A stretch of DNA of 64,000 nt from Manduca sexta (Eukaryota > Arthropoda > Insecta > Lepidoptera > Sphingidae): contig NC_051134.1 in the NCBI RefSeq assembly GCF_014839805.1, positions 5,983,170 to 6,047,169 of the forward strand, read 5' to 3'. The notes beneath the pieces are model-generated. The model saw only the letters and a program-made list of their open reading frames with translations, searched no databases and was not told the DNA's origin. The position numbers and the translations under genes were made by a program. Positions 22,086 through 32,060 of this stretch are shown piece after piece (the first letter of the stretch is position 1; each line of letters opens with the position of its first letter).

Positions 22086-22575
22086 CGAATAAATATCGGA
22101 AAAATAAAAACTTCTTCGATATAAAAAACTATTTGTTCTAACCTGCAAGCAAATAATGCTTTACTGGATTTTTAACATGACTCTTGAAGTTATAAATAGT
22201 TAGACTACCTACTCGCAAACAGTCAATCATGTTACTAAGAAATTATCGAGGAAAACCAATGAACATATTTTGCTAAAGATTCTTAGTCGGATGTTGCTAA
22301 AATGCAACTACGTAATCTTACGTGATCAAAATTTTTTAAATGTAAAGTGATAAAGATTTTGTTTGTACGCGGCACTTTGGATTCGATTCTGAAAGGACTT
22401 TCGCCAATAGTAAGCTTTATTATCTCTAACTGGTTTGAGTTACTGGAAATAAAAAATTTATTCATTACTTATTGTGTGAATATATGAAATGAATTTGCTC
22501 TTAACAATAATTAAAACGAATTGTTTTTTTGCTCTGTATCATGCTTTGTAGTTTATACCGTAAACTGATTGTGAA

Positions 22576-22712
22576 AAGAGCAACACCAGAGTTTCTTGCC
22601 TGTGCTCTGGCGAGAACTGCTTTCCGAAGCGTTGTTAGTGCTAATATTGACGGAAACTAAATATTATATAACATCTTACAGGGTGAAATAAATTATTTTA
22701 TTTTGAATTAAC
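22576..22712 (+). mobile_element. Repeat family E, LINE 3' UTR-like end
   Basis: AGAGCAACACCAGAGTTTCT, CTGCTTTCCGAAGC, TAATATTGACGGAA and a closing AAATAAATTATTTT. Copies at 34925 (-), 40489 (+) and 59643 (+). A/T tail and 5' variation suggest truncated LINE ends. Confidence 0.6.
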
Positions 22713-22839
22713 TTCCTTTAATTTCATTACTTTTTATACCAAAAACGGACTTTAACGTAACAAACGCTGCGAGCAGAACCTGGTGTTAAAATATATTTAC
22801 TGCGCAACACATGTTCTTTTTAATTGTTTTGCCTTATAA

Positions 22840-23157
22840 GCGGCGATAGCCTAGTTGGGTGTGGAACGGACTTCCGAAACGAATGTCCGCAGGTTCGAAT
22901 CCCAAGGGCACACACCTCTGACTATTCTAAAACTATGTGTGTATTACTAATAGGTAATCGGTTGCTTTAACGGTGAAGAAAAAACATTGTGAGGAAACCT
23001 GCATACCTGAGAAATTCTCTGTAGGAATTTTAAGGGCGCGTGAATCCACACTAGGTGGCGAGGTGGACTAAGGCCTAATTCCTCTCAGTAGTCGTGGAGG
23101 TCCGTGCCCAGCAATGGTACAGTATATAATACAGGGCTGATATTACTATTATTTTTT
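22840..23157 (+). mobile_element. SINE family A, full length, + strand
   Basis: A box TAGCCTAGTTGGG (22847-22859) and a perfect B box GGTTCGAATCC (22892-22902) in the first 65 bases, then body and ACAGTATATAATACAGGGCT with an ATT-rich tail. This copy shows the pol III promoter best. Confidence 0.88.
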
Positions 23158-23205
23158 TATCTTTCGCCATATGAAATAAACTTATCGCTCATTTATAGTA
23201 AGGGT

Positions 23206-23216
23206 AATGAGTGTCC
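23206..23216. repeat. Left target duplication of the RTE copy
   Basis: AATGAGTGTCC, repeated at 24485-24495. Confidence 0.85.
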
Positions 23217-24484
23217 ACAACCTATGGAACAAGCTGGTTTTAGAGCGGGGTTTTCAACTACGGATCATATGCATGTCGTAAAACAACTAATTGAAAAATG
23301 CCAAGAATACGGTAAAGCTCTATACATCGCATTTGTAGACTATAGTAAAGCGTTTGATTCGATAAAACACCAATCGCTCTGGAGGGCTCTTACGCAGCAA
23401 GGAGTTCCAAATAAGTACATACGCATAATTAAAAACGTATACGCTAATAGCACTGCACAAATCAAATTAGAAACAACTGGCGAAGAGTTCCCAATAGCTA
23501 GAGGGGTGAGACAAGGAGATCCCCTTTCACCAAAACTTTTCTCTGCAGTCTTGGAAAGTATATTCAGAGAACTCGAATGGGATAACCTTGGCATTAATAT
23601 TAACGGCATGCAATTGAATCATTTAAGATTTGCAGATGATTTGGTCCTTATATCTGAGAATGCTAACACACTCCAACTAATGTTACAACAACTGTCAGAA
23701 GCAAGCAGAGTAGTTGGCTTAACATTGAATAAGACAAAAACAAAGATAATGACAAACAAAGAAGAAGTAGCCATAAAAGTTGATGAAGAATTGATTGAAT
23801 ATGTTAAAAGCTACACATACTTGGGACAATTAATGTCATTCAGCGATCAGACAAACTTAGAAATAGAAAGAAGAGTTGCTTGTTCCTGGAATAGATACTG
23901 GTCCCTTAAAGAGATATTTAAAAGCAAGCTATTTCCTGTAACAGCCAAGAAAAAACTGTATAACTCGTGTATCTTGCCATGCCTTACTTATGGATGCCAA
24001 ACTTGGGCGTTGACGCAGAAGCATCTCCTGAAACTGCGAACGTGTCAAAGGGCAATGGAGAGAAGCATGATGGGCATATCGCTAAAGGATCGCAGGAGAG
24101 CACAAGATATCAGGACTACAACAAAGGTGGAAGACATAATAAAGAAAATAAGACTGTTGAAATGGCGATGGACAGGACACATGACAAGGGAAAGTAGTAT
24201 AAAATGGACAAAAATTATAACGGAATGGCAACCTAGGGACGGCAAAAGAAGAAGAGGCAGACAAGCTAAAAGATGGAACGATGACATCAAGTCAATTAGC
24301 GGCACAATCTGGTTAAGGAAGGCCAAAATTAGAAAAGAGTGGAAAGAGCTGGAAGAGGCCTACGTGTCACAGGACACGCTGATCACTGAACCGAAAATCC
24401 GATGTTAGATTTTAAGTTAAAATAATATGTTATTTTCAGTATGTTTGTTTAGTATCAGCAATAAAGGCTTAAATGAATAAATAA
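23217..24484 (+). mobile_element. RTE-clade LINE, 5'-truncated, exactly bounded
   Basis: Lies between two AATGAGTGTCC copies. It starts within the protein (QPMEQAGFR) and ends with CAATAAAGGCTTAAATGAAT plus AAATAAA-type tail. It lacks the endonuclease half and ORF start, the common outcome of incomplete reverse transcription. The reading frame is undamaged, so the insertion is recent. Confidence 0.9.
23224..24408 (+). CDS. RTE reverse transcriptase, C-terminal 394 residues
   Basis: The open frame begins far upstream in the SINE A tail (from 23104 with a GTG), but only residues from QPMEQAGFR belong to the RTE; I place the start at its first ATG. Motifs in order: GFRAGFSTTDH, FVDYSKAFD (catalytic Asp), RGVRQGDPLSPKLFS, LRFADDLVLIS (Asp pair), VGLTLNKTKTKIM, YTYLGQL, then the RTE C-terminal region LLKWRWTGHMTR, RRRGRQAKRW and WKELEEAYV. 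This is the usual RTE/BovB type. The fingers subdomain before QAGFR and the whole endonuclease are missing, so it is unlikely to be active, although all palm motifs are intact. Confidence 0.88.
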   Translation: MEQAGFRAGFSTTDHMHVVKQLIEKCQEYGKALYIAFVDYSKAFDSIKHQSLWRALTQQGVPNKYIRIIKNVYANSTAQIKLETTGEEFPIARGVRQGDPLSPKLFSAVLESIFRELEWDNLGININGMQLNHLRFADDLVLISENANTLQLMLQQLSEASRVVGLTLNKTKTKIMTNKEEVAIKVDEELIEYVKSYTYLGQLMSFSDQTNLEIERRVACSWNRYWSLKEIFKSKLFPVTAKKKLYNSCILPCLTYGCQTWALTQKHLLKLRTCQRAMERSMMGISLKDRRRAQDIRTTTKVEDIIKKIRLLKWRWTGHMTRESSIKWTKIITEWQPRDGKRRRGRQAKRWNDDIKSISGTIWLRKAKIRKEWKELEEAYVSQDTLITEPKIRC

Positions 24485-24495
24485 AATGAGTGTCC
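24485..24495. repeat. Right target duplication of the RTE copy
   Basis: AATGAGTGTCC, identical to 23206-23216. Confidence 0.85.
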
Positions 24496-24784
24496 TAAAA
24501 CAGTTGCAACTCCACCCAAAGCATTTAATTAGACAGCAAACACTGTATGACATTAAATGGTCGTCATCTTGTGACGCAACACTCATAATTCTTAATCATT
24601 CACGTTTTCAATGACCTTCAAACTCGAACGTCTGGCGGTAGAAATAGACAAATCAATGGTATCTTTTTACCTACTCTCACGTAATAGCATACGAGAGACC
24701 CTATAATAACATACTAGCAGTGACGAAGGGTGAAATTTACTGAAAGGGAACCAAACACTATATACAGGTACTAATATACATTAA

Positions 24785-24925
24785 CCATTATCATCATCAG
24801 CCATATAAAGTCCACTGCTGAACATAGACGTCCCCCAAAGATTTCCAGACGGACCTGTCGAAAGCGGCCTGCATCCAGCGTGTTCCTGCGACCTTTATCA
24901 AGTCGTCTGTCTGTCGTTTGTCTTT
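24785..24925 (-). mobile_element. RTE LINE 3' end fragment
   Basis: The minus strand reads a reverse transcriptase tail DDLIKVAGTRWMQAAFDRSV, WKSLGDVYVQQWT, then TGGCTGATGATGATAATGG, a common lepidopteran RTE 3' end. It is a different subfamily from the one at 23217. Confidence 0.7.
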
Positions 24926-25974
24926 ATTAATATGCATTAGTGTCCGCAAATCGTTTTAATGATAATTAGATCCTACATAAGGGGAAGCCGACTGGAATCG
25001 GGTTAAATGGACACTTCGCGACTTCAAACATGTATAATTAACAACACTTGATTGTTCAAACGTAGCAATTGTTACTTTAACAAAGGAAATAAAAATTAAC
25101 AAAGATTACCTAAACGCATTAGATTCGCGTAAATAATTATTATAATCGATTATTTCGCGCGAATCGCTTGTCGAATCGATCTCGAACCTTAATTATTAAC
25201 TTAGCGATAATTTGAAATGAAAATAGCAGTCGTTTATAAATGTTTGTGAGTTGGAAAATTAATTGTGTGGGAAGAATTAAGAAATGTACTTATAATCGTA
25301 TATTTTGTTTGAAGATTACAGACATAGGTTTGGAGGTTTGGTTTATAAGTGTTTATTATAAAAGATACTACGAACAAGTAAATCGCTTGATCGTGAATAG
25401 TGAGCACTGCCCATAATGATCTACAATTACGGGAAAAACATGTCTCTAACGTGGCAATACCGTGTCAAAAACATATCACAGACTCACTGAGGTTTTGAAG
25501 GAATCAAGGTCTAAAAATACTAAAGCCAAATACTCAATTTAACCACATTCGAGTTATATTTTCACTTGCTTCTGCTCCGAAACCTGTTAATGGCTCACTT
25601 GAAGATCGAACCCATGTACTCAGTTTATAGAAAAATACGCTCACAAAGCAATAGGTACATTGTTAAATTTTACAAAGGCTGAAGCCCCTAAACATGTTAT
25701 AAGGGGAGAGAAAGGTCGACTCAGGGATCAAATATATCTGTAGTCAAAGTTCAGGAAAAACGCGATAGTTCTATGTAGCATCTTGTTGCAAATGAGTTTG
25801 AATTTATTTGATCCCGGACATATACAGAGGTCCTTTATGTAAAGTGATTAAGGCTCTAGATTATTAGTGACTGTATCAATCCATCTTCGCATGCGATTAA
25901 TCGTCGTTTTTAATAAAAGATCGCAATCGCTACTTTTAATGCATCACGCAAGTGGACTAATCGGAACACAGAAT
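24926..25974. other. No gene seen
   Basis: AT-rich DNA including ATCGATTATTTCGCGCGAAT near 25146. No recognised repeat or ORF. Confidence 0.45.
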
Positions 25975-26232
25975 TTTTATTTTTTTTTTCATTTTTTGAA
26001 TGACACAAGACGATCCAACACCTTGAACTACGAAGTATTGTTTGGTATTCCACTGCGCTCGCCATCCTGAGACATGAGGTGTTAAGTCTTATAATGTCCA
26101 GTACTTACACTGGCTACAATTTATTCAACCGGAACACAACAGTGATTACACACTGCTGCTTGGCGGTAGAAATAGACATTGCGATGGTACTTATCCAGGT
26201 GGAGTCTCACATATGAGAGACCAACCACCAGT
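25975..26232 (-). mobile_element. Repeat family C with an internal deletion
   Basis: T-rich start and TTTTTGAATGACACAAGACG, then directly ATCCAACACCTTGAAC; about 80 bases present in other copies (GCCGTTCGCCTGATGG to AACAGTAGAAACAC) are missing. The rest runs to ATGAGAGACCAACCACCAG. Confidence 0.7.
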
Positions 26233-26269
26233 AAATGCTGCTTACGATTAACTAAATTCTCGGGATGGG

Positions 26270-26335
26270 ATCAGAAATAAACTTGGGATCGTTTATTGAA
26301 AGAAGTAAGGGAGATATTCATTATCCATAAATTCC
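26270..26335 (-). mobile_element. Repeat family F fragment
   Basis: TTGGGATCGTTTATTGAAA and a following TTATCCATAAA match the copy at 16345-16400. Confidence 0.4.
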
Positions 26336-26490
26336 GATGAAAACGTATCATTCTAGAAAGTCGTAGAAGATAAATAAAACAATGTCTCACCTAGGTACTA
26401 CCCAGGTGGGTAGTACCACCGCCTAACAAAAATCAAGGTAAAGTGATATTTTGCAGTTGAATTTCGTATATCAACTAATAGCCACCCTAA

Positions 26491-26518
26491 TGACATTCAC
26501 CCTAATTGGTGAATGTCA
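26491..26518. repeat. Perfect 11-bp hairpin with 6-nt loop
   Basis: TGACATTCACC (26491-26501) and GGTGAATGTCA (26508-26518). Single copy here; no function assigned. Confidence 0.75.
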
Positions 26519-26572
26519 GTCCCCCCACGTGAGGGAGAACCATCGCTGTCAGCTCTATCCATTGCACTTCGT

Positions 26573-26884
26573 ATATAATATCAGCCCTGTATTATATACT
26601 GTTGCGTACACGGGCCTCTACTACTGAGAGGGATTGGGCCTTAGTCTACCACGCTGGCTAGTGTGGATTGGTTAACTTCACACACCCTCAAAATTCCTAT
26701 AGAGAACTTCTCAGGTACGCAGGTTCCCTCACGATGTTTTCCGTCACCGTTAGAGCAAGCGATAATTCACAAAGAATACACACATAACTTTAGAAAAGTC
26801 AAGAGTGTGTGCCCTTGTGATTTGAACCTGCGGACATTCGTCTCGGCAGTCCGTTCCACATCCAACTAGACTATTGCCGCTTTT
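26573..26884 (-). mobile_element. SINE family A
   Basis: TATCAGCCCTGTATTATATA at the 3' side through TCACGATGTTTTCCGTCACC to CAACTAGACTATTGCCGC at the head. A short deletion in the CACTGCTGGGCAC part. Confidence 0.85.
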
Positions 26885-27218
26885 TATTATATTTGCTATA
26901 AATCAATTTTAAACATGAGGCACCCTACTGGCTTGAGTAAGAAAGTTAATTTTGTTATTGTTCGACAAGAAAATTACAAATTTAATTCATCACAATTGGC
27001 ACGTTAAGCTCAGAAAAGAAAATAGACGTTTATTTCTACAATAATGATCGAGCAGGGATGAAGATGGATTTAATGGATATGTATTCTATTTTTATAAAAG
27101 CAGCGCTTGCCTAATTGAAAAGAATGCTGAGACAATAGTCCACAGGTTCAAAATCCAAGACACATCCGACTTATTGAAGATAGATGTTCCCTCGTTGGGG
27201 TTCTTTATAACATGTAGT

Positions 27219-27504
27219 TCGGATTATCATACATACATACATAACATCACGCATTTATCCCCGAAGGGGTATGCAGAGGCGCAACTAGGGCACCCACTTT
27301 TCGCCAAGTATGTTCCGTCCCATGATGTGATAGGGGGCGAGCCTATCGCCATATCGGGCACAACTTCCAGACTCCGGGCTGATACTGAGCAGAAAAATCC
27401 AAATATCACTTTGCTCGGCCCGGGATTCGAACCCAGGACCTCAGAGCGCTATTGTACCGGACATGCAATACAACTACGCCTCCGAGGCAGTCATCGGATT
27501 ATCA
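27219..27504 (-). mobile_element. SINE family B, full length with 11-bp target duplication
   Basis: Element 27230-27493. TCGGATTATCA flanks it at 27219-27229 and 27494-27504. On the minus strand the head is TGCCTCGGAGGCGTAGTTGT (A box region), B box GGTTCGAATCC, then the full body and an ATGTATGTATG tail. This is the reference copy for family B. Confidence 0.9.
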
Positions 27505-27834
27505 ATTTACCTATATTGTCAATATGCGATGTAGACAAATATATGGGGTTTCATCACTTCACGTCGCGTCTGTTTTCAAGACAATGGTAACAGTAACAGA
27601 GTTATCCTTTAGGCTGACTTGATTCGGGCGTAGGGCGGCCAAACATAAATAGCCAATCGGATCCAAAAATTCATTGATTAAAATAAAACACACCTAAGGC
27701 ATTTTCCTCGTATAAGGTAAGGTAAGATATAGTAAACTCGTAGTGGCCGACTATGTAACGTAGAGCGGCAAACACGGCAAATCCGCCACTTACTTACAAT
27801 ACGTTACTATTCCCACAAATGGGTATTAATTACT

Positions 27835-28010
27835 TATACCGTAATCCAGACAATGATGCGATGTCAGTGCCGACGGGTGACCACACGGCAGCGGTGGCGG
27901 GCGAGGCGTGTGAACACGAACAATGGCGGCGTGCGACGCCGGCGCCGCACCGCGCTACTTGTCATAAACCCGTCGCAACGGCTTTTTAATTGAGGCTCTG
28001 GGTGCGCGTC
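27835..28010. other. GC-rich patch, possible regulatory DNA
   Basis: A GC-rich, repeat-free block with GGCAGCGGTGGCGGGCGAGG and CGACGCCGGCGCCGCACCGC. GCCGGCGC at 27938-27945 fits the Mad/Smad motif. No clear exon or start site. Confidence 0.3.
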
Positions 28011-28639
28011 CTTTGAGCTGATGTTTTCCCGTTTGCGAATGTAATTGGTTTGATAAATTTTGAGTAGAGGTGGAATAGAATTTGTAAATCAACGTTGCGG
28101 TCTCGAATCAACATTTCAGACTAGAGACAAATTTAGTTTCCATAAATGCAAATAGATTCCGTGTTGTCTTTTTTAATAAGCTCTTGTTTGTGGGGCTTTG
28201 GCATATAGATAAAAATAATAATTTCATTACCCATAACCCACTACCATGATCCAATGCAGAATGGCCGATCGCAATTAACTAATCTATTAGCCAGCAAAAT
28301 ACAAAAGATTACCAAAAATAACGCAAATATTATATTCCAAAACCAAGTTACATCAATACATATTAACAGTGTTTTGTTTACGACGTGTGGTGACGTCGAT
28401 GACGCAGGCACCCCGTCGATGTACGTCAAAGATAACGCTAATACCTACCACTGAATGAGCTGGAAAAACATATTCTCGGAATTCGACACTTCATGTTAAC
28501 TCTATAGAAAACTTGTGATAATAAATATAAAATACTATATTTATTTTGTGTGGATTTACCTAACAACTTTTGTTCAGGATTAGATCCTTCAAAGTAGGGT
28601 GAGAGTATGAATATCCAAGTATACGGCAAATATAAGTAG
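28011..28639. other. No gene seen
   Basis: Short ORFs on both strands without motif. A GACGTCGATGACGCAGGC stretch lies near 28391. Confidence 0.4.
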
Positions 28640-28690
28640 ATCAAAGTGTCTTACGACGGGAATCGAACCCGAAAACTCTGTTACACTCAC
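28640..28690 (-). other. tRNA-like B-box fragment
   Basis: Minus strand GGGTTCGATTCCCGTCG is a T-arm/B-box sequence, preceded by TAACAGAG. No D arm or acceptor pairing is seen, so it is probably a SINE head or tRNA relic. Confidence 0.3.
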
Positions 28691-29164
28691 ATCCGATAAA
28701 AAAAAGAAAGAGAGAAGTTTATTATAGGAACAAAAAAAAACACAAAATCCTAAATAACATAAGCAATTATTCAATCAACAATGATGCATGTTGCATTGCA
28801 TGCATGAACAAGGACAACAATGAGTCAATAATATTGTCAAAATAGAACACTATGTTGTCAATGAACAAAATGTGGTGAAGCGTGAAAATAATTTGAACAG
28901 GAAAACCGGATGGCAATAAAATTTTCGTGGAAAACAAAGATGAATGGAAACGTTCGGGAAATCCAATTAGAACCGGAGCCTCCATAACTCATGGATGCAA
29001 TATCGTACGAATTATTAGAAATAGCCTTCATATGTCGAATTGTAATTAAAATGTACGTAAACAATTTTACTTTTGTAATAACATCTTTTCAGATGAGAAG
29101 AGGAAGTTTTTATATCCTTAAATAGTCACTATGTTATCAAATACTAGATAACGAAATGCAGTAC

Positions 29165-29345
29165 GCTTATCACCTAACATCAGATGTTAAGTTTCATTGG
29201 CGGTGACTTCCATGTCCACCACATCAGAACTAGAGCGTTCCTATACTGCTGTTTGACGGCAGCCATTTCAAAAGCTTGCTAGGGCGGTAGACAGGAGAGA
29301 GAAACCACTTTTACCGCTGGACTGAGAACGACAGTAATGTTCCAG
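29165..29345 (-). mobile_element. Diverged relative of repeat family C
   Basis: Minus strand order CTGCCGTCAAACAGCAG, TGGACATGGAAGTCACCGCC, TTAACATCTGATGTTAGG follows the family C order (CTGCCGCCAAGCAGCAG and so on) at lower identity. Confidence 0.45.
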
Positions 29346-31834
29346 ACCCTGCTGGGTCAACAGGCTAAAAATGGGATAGCCTTTGGTCTTGAAGGTCGAT
29401 ACGAAATTACCATAAAACGAGCACAAAATTTAAGAGGAACGATTTAAAACAAAAGGTATCGCTTGTTTGTAAATTGTGGATAGGTAACCACGTCGAATTG
29501 GTGTCAGTCATCGATCATGCGCCGAGGCTAATGGGCTTCTGATAGTGACGCGACTGTGCATGAGTCAATTACATACTGACGGATGAGTTACTCGACTGAT
29601 GTTTAAAGTGAGCAAGTGGGCTAGTCACCGCCGAGAGAAACAACGCAATGGCAACTGAAGAGTCTGACGAAGCCGCTCAACTGTTTATTTTTATGGGAGC
29701 AGACGAGATGGTCCAGTAATCACCATCACCCTTAAACAACCTTGATACCAGAAACATTGATGCAATGCCAGTATTTGAAGAAACACTTACGATTGTACAC
29801 AAAACGTAGCAATACAACTCAATTGAAATTATATCGCAGGTTAGTTCAAATAAATAGATAGAAGAAAAATATGCATGCAAGTTTATTTAGTTTGACTTGC
29901 GATTAACACAAGCTTCTGAAAATGGTTTTATTTACAAACCACAGACTTCACTTGTATTTGTAGATTTATTATTGTTAAACTGTAAGTACGGAACTCTCCA
30001 CGTCCTTCAAACACTTTGAAGTTGCAGCACAAACCACTGAACTAAACACTCTAACACGTTAATAATACAGTGTAAATCACGTAAAGCAACAGCTCCGGTT
30101 GCGCAGCACGTCTTTGACGTTTTGATTTATATTGTACCAGGAGTACATAAATCATCTGTTGTTACCTCTGTTGCATATGTTTCGCATTTAAATATTCGCA
30201 GCGAAAATCGATTAGTCGAAGATCATCGTATCGATTCTACTAATCGATTTATTGATCAGGTGACCTAGATAAAATAAAAACCGGTGATTTTAATAAGCAA
30301 TTGGATCACCTAGTTACTCTTGCATTAAAGAAGTCTCAGAAAACATCATTACTATGTTTTACACTACTGAATAACGTAACAAGTCACTCGCTCGAGCACC
30401 AACTATCACCATAATCATTAGCCACAGGATCTCTACGAATTAATAAGTCTCCTCTAAAGATTATTAGGTTGACCCTTTCGGCGCCTTGCCATAAACCAGC
30501 CAAGTTTAAATGCACCTTAACAAACTAATACAGCCCTTATGACCTAGGACACTCTATATCCCGCGGTATTATTTTGGCATATCCTGGTTTGGTTTGGCGT
30601 GCATTCGACTCAATCACAGCTCAAGGCTGCAGCGAGGAATTCCGAGAGAAGTCTTCATGGCGCAACACGATATTGCAAACACTCTAGTCTGGTGACCAGG
30701 CGTTTCCGCGGATAAATCCTGGTAAATGTTGGTATATGTTATCGTTCGACGATATACGCGTTGATATGAGTTCATGACTTTCAAATAGTGTGAATGGGGT
30801 AATGGCAGCGTTGTTAGGTTTTAAATTGTGAGGTTTTCGTTTCAATTCCTAGGGTAAATAAAATTTGTGCCATTTTTTTTTTTCAAATAATGTTTAAGGA
30901 ATTATCTCCAATATGACAGCAGGCTTGTCTTCTTTTTAGTTGTACTTTGGTATAGGTAAAATAGTTGCATCTCTGCTTACCTCCTCGGAGACGACAAGAA
31001 CTTATGCTGCGTTAAACAAAGTATGCGTTCCGGTGAGTATCATGAAACCAAAAGGATTAATTACTGATATAAAATACGTGTGTTATTCCAATCGAAAAAA
31101 TTGCGAGTAATCGCTCGTTCAAACTCAAGACTTCGTCGGCTAACAACCAAAATACTAAAACTATTTGACATCTCTTAACAATTATAAATTGTCTTAAATA
31201 AGTCTAAATAAATATAATAGACTTAATTGACTAAATTGGAGCAGCAATAATCCGGAATTTCAAGAATCCACAGTAAATAGAACAATTTTGTCTGAGTATT
31301 TGAAGAGCCGAGTAAACTACGACTGAAATAAAATCTGCGAGAGGCAACAACCTTTTTATGAAAAGAGTTGGGCAGATTTTCCCCGAAGCATCTCAGTTTC
31401 GGAGAATTTTCCGAGATGTCTAGTCAAATAATGTTGTCTTTTAATTGGAATTTTTCGGGGTAAATGAACGCTGTTGAACACAGTGTTAACGGGTTGATAA
31501 GATCAGACTGATGCCTGTCTTTCAAATGAAAGTGCAGTTTTGCTATTGTATTTTATATTAAATTAGATTGCCGGAGCATCGTTAATGCAAGTTCGATTTT
31601 TACTCCCTTCGGACAAAGTTTTAAGGAAAATTACAAGATAACAATTCGTCTGCCAGTATTTCTTCATTTGAAACGAGCCTATCTCCATATTCATTATTTA
31701 TATCCTAAAAAAAATTATGTATATTTTCCAATCAAACGCACAATAATAGTCCCAAATAATTCGATTACCAACCACTAGACATTGAATTTGTATCTCAAAT
31801 CCTGGCTATGACATCAAATGGAAATGTCCTGTGT
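29346..31834. other. No gene seen
   Basis: Long single-copy-looking AT-rich stretch. Only short chance ORFs and a T run near 30870. Confidence 0.5.
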
Positions 31835-32060
31835 TTTTATACCGTGTGGCCACAGTATCGGCGCCAACCGTGGCCAGACTCCGCCGTGCTATTACCGCCA
31901 GCTCGCTAAATAGTGTGCACTGTCATTAGGGATTTCACGCGGCTTTTAACCATAAATCATGGGCCACTGTGGGTGGTCCGGCAAATTGGTGCAACGGCAC
32001 ACGCCCAGAGTTAATCGTTTGTTTGTCTCGACAATATTTGTGTTTGTTTGTAAGTAATTT
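31835..32060. promoter_or_regulatory. Candidate enhancer with an Exd-Hox type site
   Basis: A repeat-free block richer in GC than its flanks, including TATCGGCGCCAACCGTGGCC. The minus strand at 31950-31959 reads TGATTTATGG, the classical Exd-Hox consensus. No ORF of note. Regulatory role is inference from motif and base composition only. Confidence 0.25.
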
